A stretch of 36,199 bases of DNA from an uncultured Verrucomicrobia subdivision 3 bacterium. Its GTDB lineage: Bacteria > Verrucomicrobiota > Verrucomicrobiae > Limisphaerales > UBA11358. Location of the stretch: the NCBI GenBank assembly GCA_903921455.1, contig CAIXPZ010000107.1:1-36199 (forward strand), read 5' to 3'. The notes beneath the pieces were generated by a model. It saw only the letters and a list, made by a program, of their open reading frames with translations. It was not told where the DNA came from and made no database searches. The translations under genes and the position numbers were made by a program. Positions 22,510 to 32,161 of this stretch are shown piece after piece (within the stretch, counting starts at the first letter, position 1; every line of letters starts with the position of its first letter).

Positions 22510-24066
22510 CTACTCACTCTTCGCCGCCAGTTGCACCGGCTTGTAGCCGCCACGCGATTTGAAATACAGAATCAGCGCGATGTAGCAGGCGAGCATGAAC
22601 GCGGGGAACAAGGCCATCTTGCCGAGCGCGCTGAACTGGCCGGTGGTCGTGGCCGTCGTGATTTCCGCCTGGGCTTTCTCATCCGTCACGGCGGCGCTCT
22701 TCACGGGATCAATGGCCTGATATTTGCCGAGCAGATAGTTCTTCTCCACCGTGACGGTCTGGTAAATCGCGGGATTGCTCGCCTGCAATTTCTGCGTGGC
22801 GGAGGTTTCCTGCAAATAGCCGATGAACGGGAACCCGAGAATGCCCACCGCCAGCATGCCGATGCCGCCCATCGCATTGAGCGTCAGCGCGCCGCCTTTC
22901 GGGCACTGTTCCGAGGTCAGGCCGAGCATCGTCGGCCAGAAGAACGTCTTGCCGACCGCATACAGCGTGGCGGCAGCAAAGATGACGAGCATGCCCGTGC
23001 CGTTGGTTTTGGAAAGCGCCGTCAAGCCGGCCACCGCCAGCGTCGCGCAGGTGGCCAGCAGTCCGAGGGGAGACAGCTTATGGATGAGGGGCCCGGCGCA
23101 AAAGCGCAGGAGCATCATGATCGCCGACGTGTAAACCAGCACCCACGCGGGATTGTGACCGGCGGCCTTCATCGGCGCTTCCATGAGCGAGCTGATCCAG
23201 CCGTCCGTGCCCAGTTCGGTCGTCGCCAGGGGCATCATGATCAGGATGAGAAACGCGAGGATGCCGCGGCCCAAGGATTTGGTGACCACGGCGAAGGCCG
23301 CCACGACCACGCCGGTCAAGCCCCAGACCACGCCGGCACTCCAGCCAAACACCTGGCCGAGCTGCGCGAACACCAGGCCGAAGCCCACAAACGCGCCGAC
23401 GGCGCCGAGCTCCTTCAGCATCTCCACGTAACCCACGCCGGCCTGCTCGCGTTCGCTCCGGGGAAACTTCACCCCGATGAGAATGAAAAAGAAGGTGAAC
23501 GCGGGAATCAAGATGAGCCCCAGCGTCAGGCGCCAGTCCGCATTGTTCGCCAAGCCGATGGTGCAGAGCCCGCCCAGCACCAGCCCGCCGGGCCAGCCCG
23601 CATGCAGGCGGTTGAGCCATTTCGTTTTGTCCGTGTTGAACATCGTGGCGACAATGGGATTGGCGTAAGCCTCCACGGTGCCGTTGCCCAGGCCGAGGAT
23701 GATGCTGCCCCAGTAAAGCAGTTGATACCCGTGTTTCTGACCGGCGATGAGCGCGTCGCCCGTCACGCCGTGGATGCAGCCATAGGCCGCCACCGCCATC
23801 GCCGTGTAAATGAGATAGCTGGCGAAGGAAAAGATCATCGCCACTTTGTAGCCGATGCGGTCGATGAACAGGCTGAACAAAATGATGCTCACGCCGAACG
23901 GCCAGATCCCCGCGCCCTGCAATTCACCGACGGACACCTTGTCCAGGCCGAAGTCCGTCACGAATTGGCCGCCGCACAAAATCATGCGGCTGATGAAGGC
24001 GTAGCTGGTGGTGATGAGGGCGATGAAACAGCCCCAGAAGAGAACTTTGTCGTGTTTGTTATTCAT
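22510..24066 (-). CDS. MFS transporter, probable sugar permease
   Basis: About 518 residues from the Met at 24066 (MNNKHDKVLFWGCFIALITT); the frame opens at 24252, but the added part is not protein-like. Twelve or so membrane helices are visible, with an LFIDRIGYK loop between helices 2 and 3 where MFS proteins carry their D-R-x-G motif, and NGTVEAYANPIVATMF in helix 5. A long loop near residues 440-490 (QKLQASNPAIYQTVTVEKNY) precedes the last helices. It lies downstream of an isomerase and a pyranase gene, so import of the same sugar is likely. The gap of 350 bases before it suggests its own promoter. Confidence 0.85.
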   Translation of the reverse strand: MNNKHDKVLFWGCFIALITTSYAFISRMILCGGQFVTDFGLDKVSVGELQGAGIWPFGVSIILFSLFIDRIGYKVAMIFSFASYLIYTAMAVAAYGCIHGVTGDALIAGQKHGYQLLYWGSIILGLGNGTVEAYANPIVATMFNTDKTKWLNRLHAGWPGGLVLGGLCTIGLANNADWRLTLGLILIPAFTFFFILIGVKFPRSEREQAGVGYVEMLKELGAVGAFVGFGLVFAQLGQVFGWSAGVVWGLTGVVVAAFAVVTKSLGRGILAFLILIMMPLATTELGTDGWISSLMEAPMKAAGHNPAWVLVYTSAIMMLLRFCAGPLIHKLSPLGLLATCATLAVAGLTALSKTNGTGMLVIFAAATLYAVGKTFFWPTMLGLTSEQCPKGGALTLNAMGGIGMLAVGILGFPFIGYLQETSATQKLQASNPAIYQTVTVEKNYLLGKYQAIDPVKSAAVTDEKAQAEITTATTTGQFSALGKMALFPAFMLACYIALILYFKSRGGYKPVQLAAKSE

Positions 24067-24416
24067 GGGAAATATGAGGGACAATGCTCGCAACGGGCAA
24101 AAAAGAGTCAACGGCAAAGTGCGTTCTCCCGTCGATAATATGGTGGTTTGACTGCCTTGAAATAAAAAACTTTCTCCCCGCAAAAATCGGCTTTGCACCC
24201 GGCGACGACAAAACGCTTTCATGCGGCAAGCCAGCTGCAGTCCTTCGTGCACCTGACTTTGTTACAGCCCACTGTCCCAATTTCAATTCCGGCACCGATT
24301 TAAAATCCTCGCATCAAGCAAAAGAAATTTCAGGAACCACAAGATTCTGGCCAAAAGGTCAAGTCGGAGAAGCCTTTCCTCGCCTTCCTGGCCGCCATTT
24401 ACCAAATCATAACATT
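24067..24416. other. Intergenic region between isomerase-like and transporter genes
   Basis: No convincing gene. It must hold the leader of the transporter gene. On the minus strand TATTAT at about 24136-24141 could be a -10 box; no matching -35 box is convincing. An AT-rich segment at 24280-24350 has no clear structure. Confidence 0.35.
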
Positions 24417-25844
24417 TCAACAAACGCGCGCCACTTCCACGCCAAGGAGTTTTCCCAGCTTGTCGAGCTTGTCCGCGATGTGGCCCACGCCCACCGCGCA
24501 ATGATGCGCCGGGCCGTGGGCGTTCCAATCGTTCACAAATTTCCGCGCGCCGATGGCAAAACGATAGCGACTGTTCGTGTTGCCAATCTCGAGAATCGGG
24601 CCGGGCACGGATGCGCCCTCGGCAACGAGCAGTTTCAGTTTGCCGTCCTTGGTCTCCACGACGGACAGACACGTCACCGGTCCATGCTTCACCGACATCT
24701 CCACTGACAATCCCCTGCCCACTTTGCCATGATACACTTTGAGCGGACGCACCTTCGTCCTGCCCTCGGCGATCTTGATGTGGCCCGGGCCGTCATGCCC
24801 CATCAACACCACGTCATCCGCAAAATCCATCGCGTAGTACTCCGTGAACGAACCGCCCACGCCGAACGTGTCCATGATCTTCATCGCCTGCGCGTTCTTC
24901 ACTTCATATTCGCCGGCCACGGGAATCCCGCGCGCGGTGAGCAGCGAATTGCCCAGGATGATCGAACTGATGGCATCCTCGTTGTCCACGTTGCCCGTGC
25001 CCATGTAATAATAGGCGAGCGAACCGAGATCATGCTCCTTCACCAGACGATCGAGCGCCACGGACGTTCTCGCGGCCCGCGCCAGCTCCGCTTGCGAACA
25101 ATCCGCTTGCACCGCAAAAACCTTTTTGAACTTCGCCACCCGCTCCGCGATCTGTTTTGCATTCACGTCGCGACGCAGCGCGGCGAGTTCGTCCACCTCC
25201 ACGATTTCCAGGTGGCCGCCAAACGTGGCGCATTGCAGCGTGGTGTCCGAATAGATGTCGAGCATCCCGCCGTAGTAATGCCCCATGAGGCCGAGGCGAT
25301 TGTGAAACATCGTATGCGCCACGCGCGCGGCTTCGATCCACGCGCCCACTTCGTTCCAGCAAACCGGATCATCCTGCAGCATCCCGGTGACCTGGTGGAA
25401 ATCAATGCCCGCGCGGTTGAACACGTTGGCGATCTCCGGCACCGGACACGCCGCGCAGGAGGCCAGCCAGTCGCCGGTCATCGCCGTGCGATCGCCCATC
25501 GCATTAAACTTCGCATAGCCGATCGCCGCCGTGGGGGACAGGTTCAAGATGATGACGGGCACTTTCGCGCGCTGCACCACCGGCAGCACGGTGGACGACA
25601 GCGCATACGTCGTGACGTGCAGAAAGATCACATCCACATCCGCCGCGCGGAACTGATGCCCCGCCGCCAGCGCCTTCACCGGATTATCAATCAGGCCGAG
25701 GTTCACGACCTCGACGCCAGGTCGCTCCAGTTTTTTCTGGACGGTGCGGACATAGCCTTCGAGGCGCGGCTTGAGCCCCTTGAATTGCGGCCAATAGGTG
25801 TCGAGGCCGATGCCGAACAAACCGACGCGGAGTTTATGTTTCAT
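24417..25844 (-). CDS. L-fucose/L-arabinose isomerase-like protein
   Basis: About 475 residues from the Met at 25844. The N-terminus LRVGLFGIGLDTYWPQFKGL is characteristic of the arabinose/fucose-isomerase-like family, as are VIFLHVTTYALSSTVLPVVQ (domain 1), GLMGHYYGGMLDIYSD, and FGVGGSFTEYYAMDFADDVV with GHDGPGHIKIA in the catalytic region. Members interconvert aldoses and ketoses using a divalent metal. It follows the RbsD-type pyranase by about 100 bases and precedes the transporter. The exact sugar (fucose, arabinose, rhamnose or another) cannot be read from sequence alone. Confidence 0.82.
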   Translation of the reverse strand: MKHKLRVGLFGIGLDTYWPQFKGLKPRLEGYVRTVQKKLERPGVEVVNLGLIDNPVKALAAGHQFRAADVDVIFLHVTTYALSSTVLPVVQRAKVPVIILNLSPTAAIGYAKFNAMGDRTAMTGDWLASCAACPVPEIANVFNRAGIDFHQVTGMLQDDPVCWNEVGAWIEAARVAHTMFHNRLGLMGHYYGGMLDIYSDTTLQCATFGGHLEIVEVDELAALRRDVNAKQIAERVAKFKKVFAVQADCSQAELARAARTSVALDRLVKEHDLGSLAYYYMGTGNVDNEDAISSIILGNSLLTARGIPVAGEYEVKNAQAMKIMDTFGVGGSFTEYYAMDFADDVVLMGHDGPGHIKIAEGRTKVRPLKVYHGKVGRGLSVEMSVKHGPVTCLSVVETKDGKLKLLVAEGASVPGPILEIGNTNSRYRFAIGARKFVNDWNAHGPAHHCAVGVGHIADKLDKLGKLLGVEVARVC

Positions 25845-25946
25845 AGGAGAGATAAATACTGAATTGAGCTCACGCAACACACTCGGATAAGTTCCCCGCC
25901 CCGGTTCGTTTGTTTGGTGTATTTCGTGGTTGATGATTCGGTTTCT

Positions 25947-26336
25947 TCAGCCCGAAATCAAAATGGTGTTTGCGTATTGCACCGTGTCGCCGGTGCGGAT
26001 GAGGCCGATGGCGTGCGGCACACGCTTTTTGAATTCCACGTGCGGCTCATACGTCGTCGGAACGCGCTTCAAGGCGCGGGCGAACTGCTCCTGAGTGGTC
26101 TTGAAATTATTCTTCAGAAATTCCTCCGCCATGTATGCCTGCGTGAAGTTGTGGTTCGCGCGCACGGCGGCGATGAGTTGCAACACCGACGGCAGATTGT
26201 CCACCACCGAGATATCCACCGTCTCGATCATCGGCCAGAACGGAAAACCGCGGTCGGCAATAACGAGCGCGTTGGTGTGACGGATGCGCGCAAGGAGAGA
26301 TAGGATCTGAGGATTTAGAATGCCGTGATTGATCAT
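25947..26336 (-). CDS. RbsD/FucU family sugar pyranase or mutarotase
   Basis: 129 residues, the usual length. His20 in RIRHTNALVIADRG and Asp28 match the catalytic pair of D-ribose pyranase; His108 (RVPHAIGLIRTG) and Tyr121-Ala-Asn123 near the C-terminus complete the site. The enzyme interconverts ring forms of a sugar so that the isomerase or kinase can use it. The N-terminus is closer to RbsD than FucU, but no ribose transporter or ribokinase is nearby, and the neighbour is an isomerase of the fucose/arabinose type, so the symbol is left open. First gene of the three-gene minus-strand set. Confidence 0.85.
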   Translation of the reverse strand: MINHGILNPQILSLLARIRHTNALVIADRGFPFWPMIETVDISVVDNLPSVLQLIAAVRANHNFTQAYMAEEFLKNNFKTTQEQFARALKRVPTTYEPHVEFKKRVPHAIGLIRTGDTVQYANTILISG

Positions 26337-26424
26337 GCGGCAATTTAGCGACGCGACGCGATGACGCCAAGAAACAAATCAGTGGCGACCGGTGAAACCC
26401 GCACGCCGCCCGGCTGCCGGCCGA

Positions 26425-28611
26425 TCACATTCGCCCCGCGATATCGATGCTCACGCTCTGGCGCGGCGTTGAGGCTTCGCCGCTGGCCGGCGCGGGCTGC
26501 GGCCGGCTGCGATAGTCCGCCCACCACGCCACGCGCTCCGCCGGTGTCCACGCCAGCGCGAACGGCGTGGCCGCCAGCAGTGCACGCAGTTCCTTCGCCG
26601 ATTGCGGGCGGTTTTCTGGCGCCACAGCCAGACAGCGCAGGATGATTTGCTCCAACTCCGCACTGATGGCGAGGCCGGCCCGCGCGCTGGGCGGGATGGG
26701 CCGCGCGGACAATTGTTGTGCGTGAATCTCCGTGAGCGAACCGCCGTCGAACACATAATGGCCGCCGGTCAGCAGGTAATACCCCAGCGCCCCCACGGAA
26801 TAAATATCGCTGCGCGGATCGCTGTGGGCGGAACCGTCGAACGCCTCCGGCGGCATGAACCACGGGGTGCCTTCGATGGTGTCCTGCCGGGTGAGCGGGC
26901 CGTGCTCGCCCTGGCCGCTGCGGTAGTCGCGCACCAGGCCGAAGTCCAGCACCTTGACGCAGTCGGGCATCCCGCCGCGGTCGCAGAGGAAAATATTTCC
27001 GGGCTTGATGTCCCGGTGGATCAGCCCCAGCTCATGCGCCTCGGCCAGCGAGTCGCAGACCTGCATGAGGACATGCACCACGCGGCCTTCCGGCAGCCCG
27101 CCATATCGCGCCGTCAGGTCATGCAAATTGAGGCCGCGCAGATATTCCATCGCGTAATAAAAGATGCCCTCGGGCGTATGGCCGTAGTCATACACCTGGA
27201 TGGTGTTGGGATGCGTGAGCTGGCAGGTGAGGCAGACCTCCCGCTGAAAGCGCTCGATGGCCGCGGCGTCCGCGCGATCGGGCAGCAGCAATTTGACGGC
27301 AGTTTCCCGGCGCATCAGCGCGTGCCGCGCCAGATACACCACGCCCATGCCGCCCTCCCCGATTTTTTGCTCCAGCGTATATTGGCCGAGCTGTTTGAAT
27401 TTCAATTCCGCCTCGTCCAGGCGACGCTGGAACGTGACGTTCGCGCAGGAAAACACAAACATCCCGACCGCGCACAGCAGCAACATGAGCGTCAGCGAGA
27501 TGAACAGCCATTCCAGCAAATGAAGCGGCCGATACGCGTCACTGGCGTCAATCTGCGTCGCCACGCCGAACCCGAGCTGCGGCAGCCAGCGCCACGCGCC
27601 CACCACGGGCACCCCGCGATAATCCCGGCTCGGCTCCAGATCCTCGCCCGATTCGCCGGCGACCGCGTCCTCCACCAGCCGGATGAGCGGATGCGGTTCC
27701 TCCTCGCTGGCGGCCGGCCGGTAGCCCTGCGTCAGGTCGCCGCCGGGATCACGCAGGCGGATATTCAACGCGGAACTTGCATTGGTGACCGCGAGCAAGC
27801 CCAGCTCATGCAATTGCCGCTCATACCGGCTCCGCGAAATCAGCAGGCCCGTCTGGTCGAACGCATAGGTTTCCCCCGACTCCCCGGCGCGCGCCACCGA
27901 CAGAATGCGAGAAAACTCATTGTCCGGATTGATGACCAGCGCCAGCGCGCCGACCACCGAATCATCCGGCAACCGCAGCGGCGCGGCCACCTGCATCAAC
28001 GCCGCATCGCCGCGACGGCCGGGCTTGCTGGCCGCCGGCAGCCGGTTTTTCCGGTGACTCAACGCGTTCGTTCCCCCACCGGCCCCGCCAAACCGGAGCG
28101 CCCGCCGTTCCCGCAGCAGTTCCGGCTTGTAAGGCGTGATCAGCACGGGCTGCGTTGTGCGGAACAATTCCGCGAACTGGTTCGTATGCGCGTCAAAAAT
28201 CGGCAGCGCGCCCGCCAGCCAGTTCCGCTCGGACGTCGCCACCACCGTGAAGTTCGTGTTAACCACCTGGGCAATGTCGTAGCCCATCACCTCGAGCCGC
28301 TGGCGCAAATAATTGTCCAGCCGCTCGGCATCGAAGGCGCGCGGCAGCCGGGCCGGTGGATTGGTGAGGATTTTGGCGCAAAGATTGCGGACCGCCGGCT
28401 CAGTGGCGAGCGCGCTGGCAAACTTGAGCTGGTTGGTCGTCCAGATTTCCAGCGCCGTGACGTTGGCATTGAGCGTGCCGGCGAGTTGCGCGCGCAACTC
28501 CTGCCGGATGGTCGCGCGCACGCGGCCCTCGCCCCACCAGCCGAACAGCGCCACCAGCGCGGCGATCAGCAGCGGAAACACCCACACCGGCAACTTGAAA
28601 CGTCCATACAT
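26425..28611 (-). CDS. Membrane Ser/Thr protein kinase with N-terminal Cache-like sensor
   Basis: 728 residues from the Met at 28611, chosen because MYGRFKLPVWVFPLLIAALV starts directly before the first membrane helix; the open frame extends to 28974 with low-complexity sequence. Order: helix 1 (about 7-25), extracytoplasmic region (28-365) with GESGETYAFDQTGLLISRSR as in double-Cache sensors, helix 2 (367-389), then the kinase. Kinase motifs: GEGGMGVVY (418-426), Lys440 in AVKLL, HRDIKPGN (532-539), DFG (556-558), GTPWFMPPEAF where APE reads PPE. It should phosphorylate cytoplasmic Ser/Thr in response to an external small molecule. It is followed by a Pro-rich tail. A response regulator gene lies upstream on the same strand. 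Confidence 0.9.
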   Translation of the reverse strand: MYGRFKLPVWVFPLLIAALVALFGWWGEGRVRATIRQELRAQLAGTLNANVTALEIWTTNQLKFASALATEPAVRNLCAKILTNPPARLPRAFDAERLDNYLRQRLEVMGYDIAQVVNTNFTVVATSERNWLAGALPIFDAHTNQFAELFRTTQPVLITPYKPELLRERRALRFGGAGGGTNALSHRKNRLPAASKPGRRGDAALMQVAAPLRLPDDSVVGALALVINPDNEFSRILSVARAGESGETYAFDQTGLLISRSRYERQLHELGLLAVTNASSALNIRLRDPGGDLTQGYRPAASEEEPHPLIRLVEDAVAGESGEDLEPSRDYRGVPVVGAWRWLPQLGFGVATQIDASDAYRPLHLLEWLFISLTLMLLLCAVGMFVFSCANVTFQRRLDEAELKFKQLGQYTLEQKIGEGGMGVVYLARHALMRRETAVKLLLPDRADAAAIERFQREVCLTCQLTHPNTIQVYDYGHTPEGIFYYAMEYLRGLNLHDLTARYGGLPEGRVVHVLMQVCDSLAEAHELGLIHRDIKPGNIFLCDRGGMPDCVKVLDFGLVRDYRSGQGEHGPLTRQDTIEGTPWFMPPEAFDGSAHSDPRSDIYSVGALGYYLLTGGHYVFDGGSLTEIHAQQLSARPIPPSARAGLAISAELEQIILRCLAVAPENRPQSAKELRALLAATPFALAWTPAERVAWWADYRSRPQPAPASGEASTPRQSVSIDIAGRM

Positions 28612-29221
28612 TGCGAACAGAGACGCTAGTTTGCCGCCGGTGGTTTCGCGAGAATGAATCCGCCGGATAAACCGCCAATCACGCCACCACGCCGCGCCAA
28701 ACGTAAAATCTTCGCCCCCCGCCCTCGCCCCCCACAAAGATGGCTTTCCGTCAGGGACCGATTCATACACAGCATGAGTAATTGAATCATATTGTCCAGC
28801 ACCTGCACTTGTGCCTGCGTGGGTGGATCGCTGATGGTCGGAATCAAATCCGGCACGGTGTCCATGTTGCCAGTGGTGGCGGTGCCAATAACCATGGCTC
28901 ATGCCCCCCGCAGCGGACATCGCGACAATCAGGTCTTTCAAGCCGCCAAACTGGCCGCGCCATTCCGCCGCCAAATGGGCGAATGGGATATTGGTATTAT
29001 TGGATCGGATGGCATAATAAATTGAGAATTAAGCCACCATAAAACAAATCCCGGATAATTATGGCTGTTCTGATTAGCCAAGGCACAAACACAAATACCC
29101 ACCCTCCAAATGTAAACTAGCTACTGAGGCGCGATAAAGAATGGCCAGATATTAATGTTGGATCGTTTAGCGGTTGTTGCCGCACCGCTTGGCAGGAAAT
29201 CACTGGAACACTTTGTATTAA
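28612..29221. other. Intergenic region between kinase and response regulator
   Basis: Two overlapping minus frames are open here (28626-28895, and the upstream extension of the kinase frame) and one carries a His-rich patch, but neither has a signal, motif or composition that supports a gene; a decayed coding sequence is possible. The AT-rich part at 29000-29200 should hold the promoter of the kinase or the end of the regulator transcript. No terminator hairpin was found. Confidence 0.35.
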
Positions 29222-30148
29222 TCAGTGAGCCTTGAAATTTTTCAAGCAGCGGTTAAAAGCTGCCGTCTCCCGCTGGCTGACTGGAATGACCTCCTTGAAT
29301 TCACGCAAATGTATCCGCGATTTGCCGGTCGGATCTTTCTCCACAAAATCAAGATGCTCCAGATTGATGATTGCCTGCCGGTGCACTCGCACAAATTGTT
29401 CGGCAGGCAGTTCCTTTTCCCATTGTTTCAGCGGCTTCCGGAAGAGCAGATGCTCATCCTTCCCCCAATACACATTGGAGTATTCACCGTTGGCCATCAA
29501 AGCCTTAACCGCAGAAAGCTTTAGATATTGCTGTCGGTTGTTGTTTTTGACGAGCAATGAAGTCGGCAGGTTTGGGGGTGTTATTTTGGGTGCGGCCGAT
29601 TTCTTGGTGGCCAACGATTGCCGAACGCGTTTAATAATCTGATTCTGTTGCTCGACCGGCTCGGTTGAGCCATCCGCCAGCCAGCGGACTTCGGGATTTG
29701 ATTGGTTTAAATCGTGTATAATGCCAACAAAGTATTCCGCCGCCTGTTCAATTTGCCGATCGAGTTGTTGCACCTGTTTCTGCCGCCGCCCCAGGCGCGC
29801 GTTGACCGCCTCGAGGATTTCCGGAAGTTGTGCTGGTTTCGTGATGAAATCGTCCCCGCCCAGATTCATGCTGCTGCGGATCTGGCTGCGATCCGTGCAA
29901 CCGCTGAGATAAATGATCGGCACCTCGCCGAGCTGATTGTCTTTGCGCAATGCCGACACCACGCCTTGCCCATTCAGGACGGGCATTTCAAGATCGCAGA
30001 GAATCAGGTCTGGACTTGTCGATTTGGCTGCAAGCAACCCATCATTGCCATTGGCTGCGATCGTCGCTTCGTGTCCCTGCCGCCGTAAAAATTCACTCAA
30101 AACCCGGCAGATCTGAGGGTCGTCATCAATGATTAGAATTTTTGCCAT
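29222..30148 (-). CDS. Response regulator with REC and LytTR DNA-binding domains
   Basis: 308 residues. The receiver domain (1-120) has the acidic pocket Asp8-Asp10, the phospho-acceptor Asp52 (LILCDLEMP), Ser82 (IIYLSG) and Lys104 (FITKP). A linker of about 85 residues with a helical QKQVQQLDRQIEQAAEYF segment follows. The C-terminal LytTR domain (about 210-305) shows ALMANGEYSNVYWGKDEHLL, FVRVHRQAIINLEHL and VIPVSQRE, which is the DNA-binding type with beta strands. It should regulate transcription upon phosphorylation. No histidine kinase gene is adjacent; the nearest signalling gene is the Ser/Thr kinase downstream on the same strand, 610 bases away. Confidence 0.9.
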   Translation of the reverse strand: MAKILIIDDDPQICRVLSEFLRRQGHEATIAANGNDGLLAAKSTSPDLILCDLEMPVLNGQGVVSALRKDNQLGEVPIIYLSGCTDRSQIRSSMNLGGDDFITKPAQLPEILEAVNARLGRRQKQVQQLDRQIEQAAEYFVGIIHDLNQSNPEVRWLADGSTEPVEQQNQIIKRVRQSLATKKSAAPKITPPNLPTSLLVKNNNRQQYLKLSAVKALMANGEYSNVYWGKDEHLLFRKPLKQWEKELPAEQFVRVHRQAIINLEHLDFVEKDPTGKSRIHLREFKEVIPVSQRETAAFNRCLKNFKAH

Positions 30149-30650
30149 CTAAGCGGTTTGAGGTTTCAACAGTCTCAAAGATTTGGATGGAGTGCAACTT
30201 AATACAAATGCCGATCACCGCATGTTCCGCGCCATCCAATTTGCATAACGACATCAAGTCGGTGCCCCCGCGCCGTCTGTGCCTTGAGCGCAAAGATTAC
30301 GCCGCTGCCTGCTGGGTGCCAACGGCGACAAGAGGGCGAAACCGTCGAGCTGAGCGATGTTAGGCAATGGCAGCCCTGATCGCCGGCGGGTTTATTGTCT
30401 AGACTCACTGCTCTTCAAGGTGATTTAGGCCAATATATGCTGGCAATAAACGGTGTTTCGCCGTTTTATAAAAGTATTTCAGACCTCACCCAGCCGGACC
30501 TCAAACCTCAGCAAACCCTTAATAGTGAAAACCGCCCTGATTTCATTTTTTCTGCGACCTAACCGATCGTTGCTCAAATGTCATTACGCGTTGTCACTCA
30601 GCTCGATCAGGCTTCGTCCTCATCTCGGCTTGCTTGACCGGTTGGCGTTA
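30149..30650. other. Intergenic region, no gene seen
   Basis: Short frames only. The part next to 30148 should contain the promoter of the response regulator. The segment near 30270-30350 is GC-rich and may be decayed coding sequence. Nothing is supported. Confidence 0.3.
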
Positions 30651-30675
30651 TAGCCAGCAAGAGTGTTGCTGGCTA
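30651..30675. terminator. Perfect hairpin after the M48 protease gene
   Basis: TAGCCAGCAA, GAGTG, TTGCTGGCTA: ten-base perfect arms, located 11 bases beyond the stop of the minus-strand protease gene. No T-run follows, so termination would need help; the position still favours a 3'-end role (termination or mRNA stability). Confidence 0.5.
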
Positions 30676-30685
30676 ATCCTTGGCC

Positions 30686-32161
30686 TCAGGCTGGCGGCGC
30701 CGCTGCGGCTAAACTGGCCGTGGTGATTTTGAGTGCAGCGCATTGGGCTGCCCAGGCTTCTGCCGTGATCTCACCGTTTTTCAAGGTAATTAGCAAATTG
30801 AATGGCTTCACACGCTGGCCATTCAAAACAACGGAGATGTCATCCCCAGGCGCAGCGTCCAGCTCGCCGCCTCGTTGAATGAGCAAGAGCGCAAGTGCCG
30901 CGCCCACAGTGGCGTTGGCCAGCCCCTCGGCATTTTCCACATCGGGCTTTTCGTTCGCATAATCCACCAGCGTCTTGCCAAACCCTTTCGTATCGGCGAC
31001 TAGCTTGGGCAGAGCTTCCGGCGTGACATCTTTGAGACCGACGCTGTTCATTTGAACCAGCTTGGTCCATTGCGGAACATATACCTCCGCGCCGACCTCT
31101 TTCCACCCGATGGGTTTTAACTTGGCAGCTTTATCTCCCCCGGCTAGCTGGGAAATCAATGACCGCTCCAGCGCCGGCACATCTTCCAACAACGAAACCG
31201 CGGGCAGATCTTCAGCCATATCCGGTCCGGCTGGCAAGCTGGCGACGGCGGCAATGCGTTCTTTCAGCGGAGGATGGGTGTCATACGGGTCAGCCTTGCC
31301 ATGGGTCAGTTGTTCTTCCAGATGTTTATCCATCTTTTTTGCGATATTATCGGAGGTGGAAAATTGGGCGAACCCATCCACAAGCGGCGGCAAAAAACCC
31401 GCATTCAAAACCGGTGCGCATTCGCTGCGCCAGTAAAAATCATAGGCTGGGGCAACTTTGTGGATGCTTCGCAGCCCGTCCGCGAGGGGTTTGGCGCCCA
31501 CTGTGCGCGCCGCCAGTTCGTCCGCCACAAATTCTTGCCGGCGCGAGACGGCGTGTGTAATGCGCAGGAATAAATTACCATACCACAGGAACGGTTTTTG
31601 CAGCCACGAGCCATTGCCCAGAGAATTCAATGTGCGCCCAATGGCTCCGCGCGTCTTGTATATCCACGGTCCGATTTTCGTGTCGCCACCGTGATAGTGG
31701 CCAAACTCGTGGGCCAGCACCGCGCTAAATTGCGAACAGGTCAGGATACGCATGAGCGGCAAGCCCAAGCCCATCACCCGTCGGCTGCCAAAACCCATGA
31801 TGCCACCCCGTTGCATCACCCAGGCATTCACGTCCGGGACCAAATAAACCTCGGCCGGCATGGCCTGGTTGGTTCCCTTAGCCACGGATTCAAGCGCTTT
31901 GAATAGCTTCGGATATTTATCCGGCGTTAACAGCGGCCCGGGCGCGAGAAACCTGTCGAAGCGTGGCAAAACCGCCCATAAAATCGCGACGCCACCAAGG
32001 ATACAGATGATGGCTAGTTTGGGAGTGATCCGGTGGGCATAAACCAATTCCGCGTAAGGAATCCATAACAACCCCGAGGCAATGCCCAGCGCCAGCAGAT
32101 AAAATCCAATCATCAAGACCACTGCGAGAACTGCCCTGCCAATGATAAATGAAGCCTTCAT
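30686..32161 (-). CDS. M48 family membrane metalloprotease
   Basis: 491 residues. Two N-terminal membrane helices (about 8-32 and 49-67) are followed by the zinc protease domain: HEFGH at 151-155, the third ligand Glu210 in RRQEFVADELA, and the DTHPPLKERI segment near residue 305 that is typical of M48 enzymes such as HtpX and Ste24-like proteases. Another hydrophobic stretch is at about 190-205. The C-terminal 150 residues form a soluble extension with no recognised domain and an Ala-rich end. Role in quality control of membrane proteins is known for the family; here it stands alone between two hairpin/intergenic stretches. Confidence 0.88.
   Translation of the reverse strand: MKASFIIGRAVLAVVLMIGFYLLALGIASGLLWIPYAELVYAHRITPKLAIICILGGVAILWAVLPRFDRFLAPGPLLTPDKYPKLFKALESVAKGTNQAMPAEVYLVPDVNAWVMQRGGIMGFGSRRVMGLGLPLMRILTCSQFSAVLAHEFGHYHGGDTKIGPWIYKTRGAIGRTLNSLGNGSWLQKPFLWYGNLFLRITHAVSRRQEFVADELAARTVGAKPLADGLRSIHKVAPAYDFYWRSECAPVLNAGFLPPLVDGFAQFSTSDNIAKKMDKHLEEQLTHGKADPYDTHPPLKERIAAVASLPAGPDMAEDLPAVSLLEDVPALERSLISQLAGGDKAAKLKPIGWKEVGAEVYVPQWTKLVQMNSVGLKDVTPEALPKLVADTKGFGKTLVDYANEKPDVENAEGLANATVGAALALLLIQRGGELDAAPGDDISVVLNGQRVKPFNLLITLKNGEITAEAWAAQCAALKITTASLAAAAPPA

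Noticed and set aside
22531..24138. 535-codon plus-strand frame opposite the MFS transporter
   Set aside because: Highly charged low-complexity translation; the minus strand encodes regular membrane helices.
26602..28629. 675-codon plus-strand frame opposite the Ser/Thr kinase
   Set aside because: Arg/Gln/His-rich without motifs; the kinase on the minus strand has complete catalytic motifs.
28740..28895. His-rich peptide frame (HGYWHRHHWQHGHR) as a metal-binding small protein
   Set aside because: No start signal, no conserved flanks, and a competing open frame on the same strand; the pattern can arise from CAY-rich DNA.
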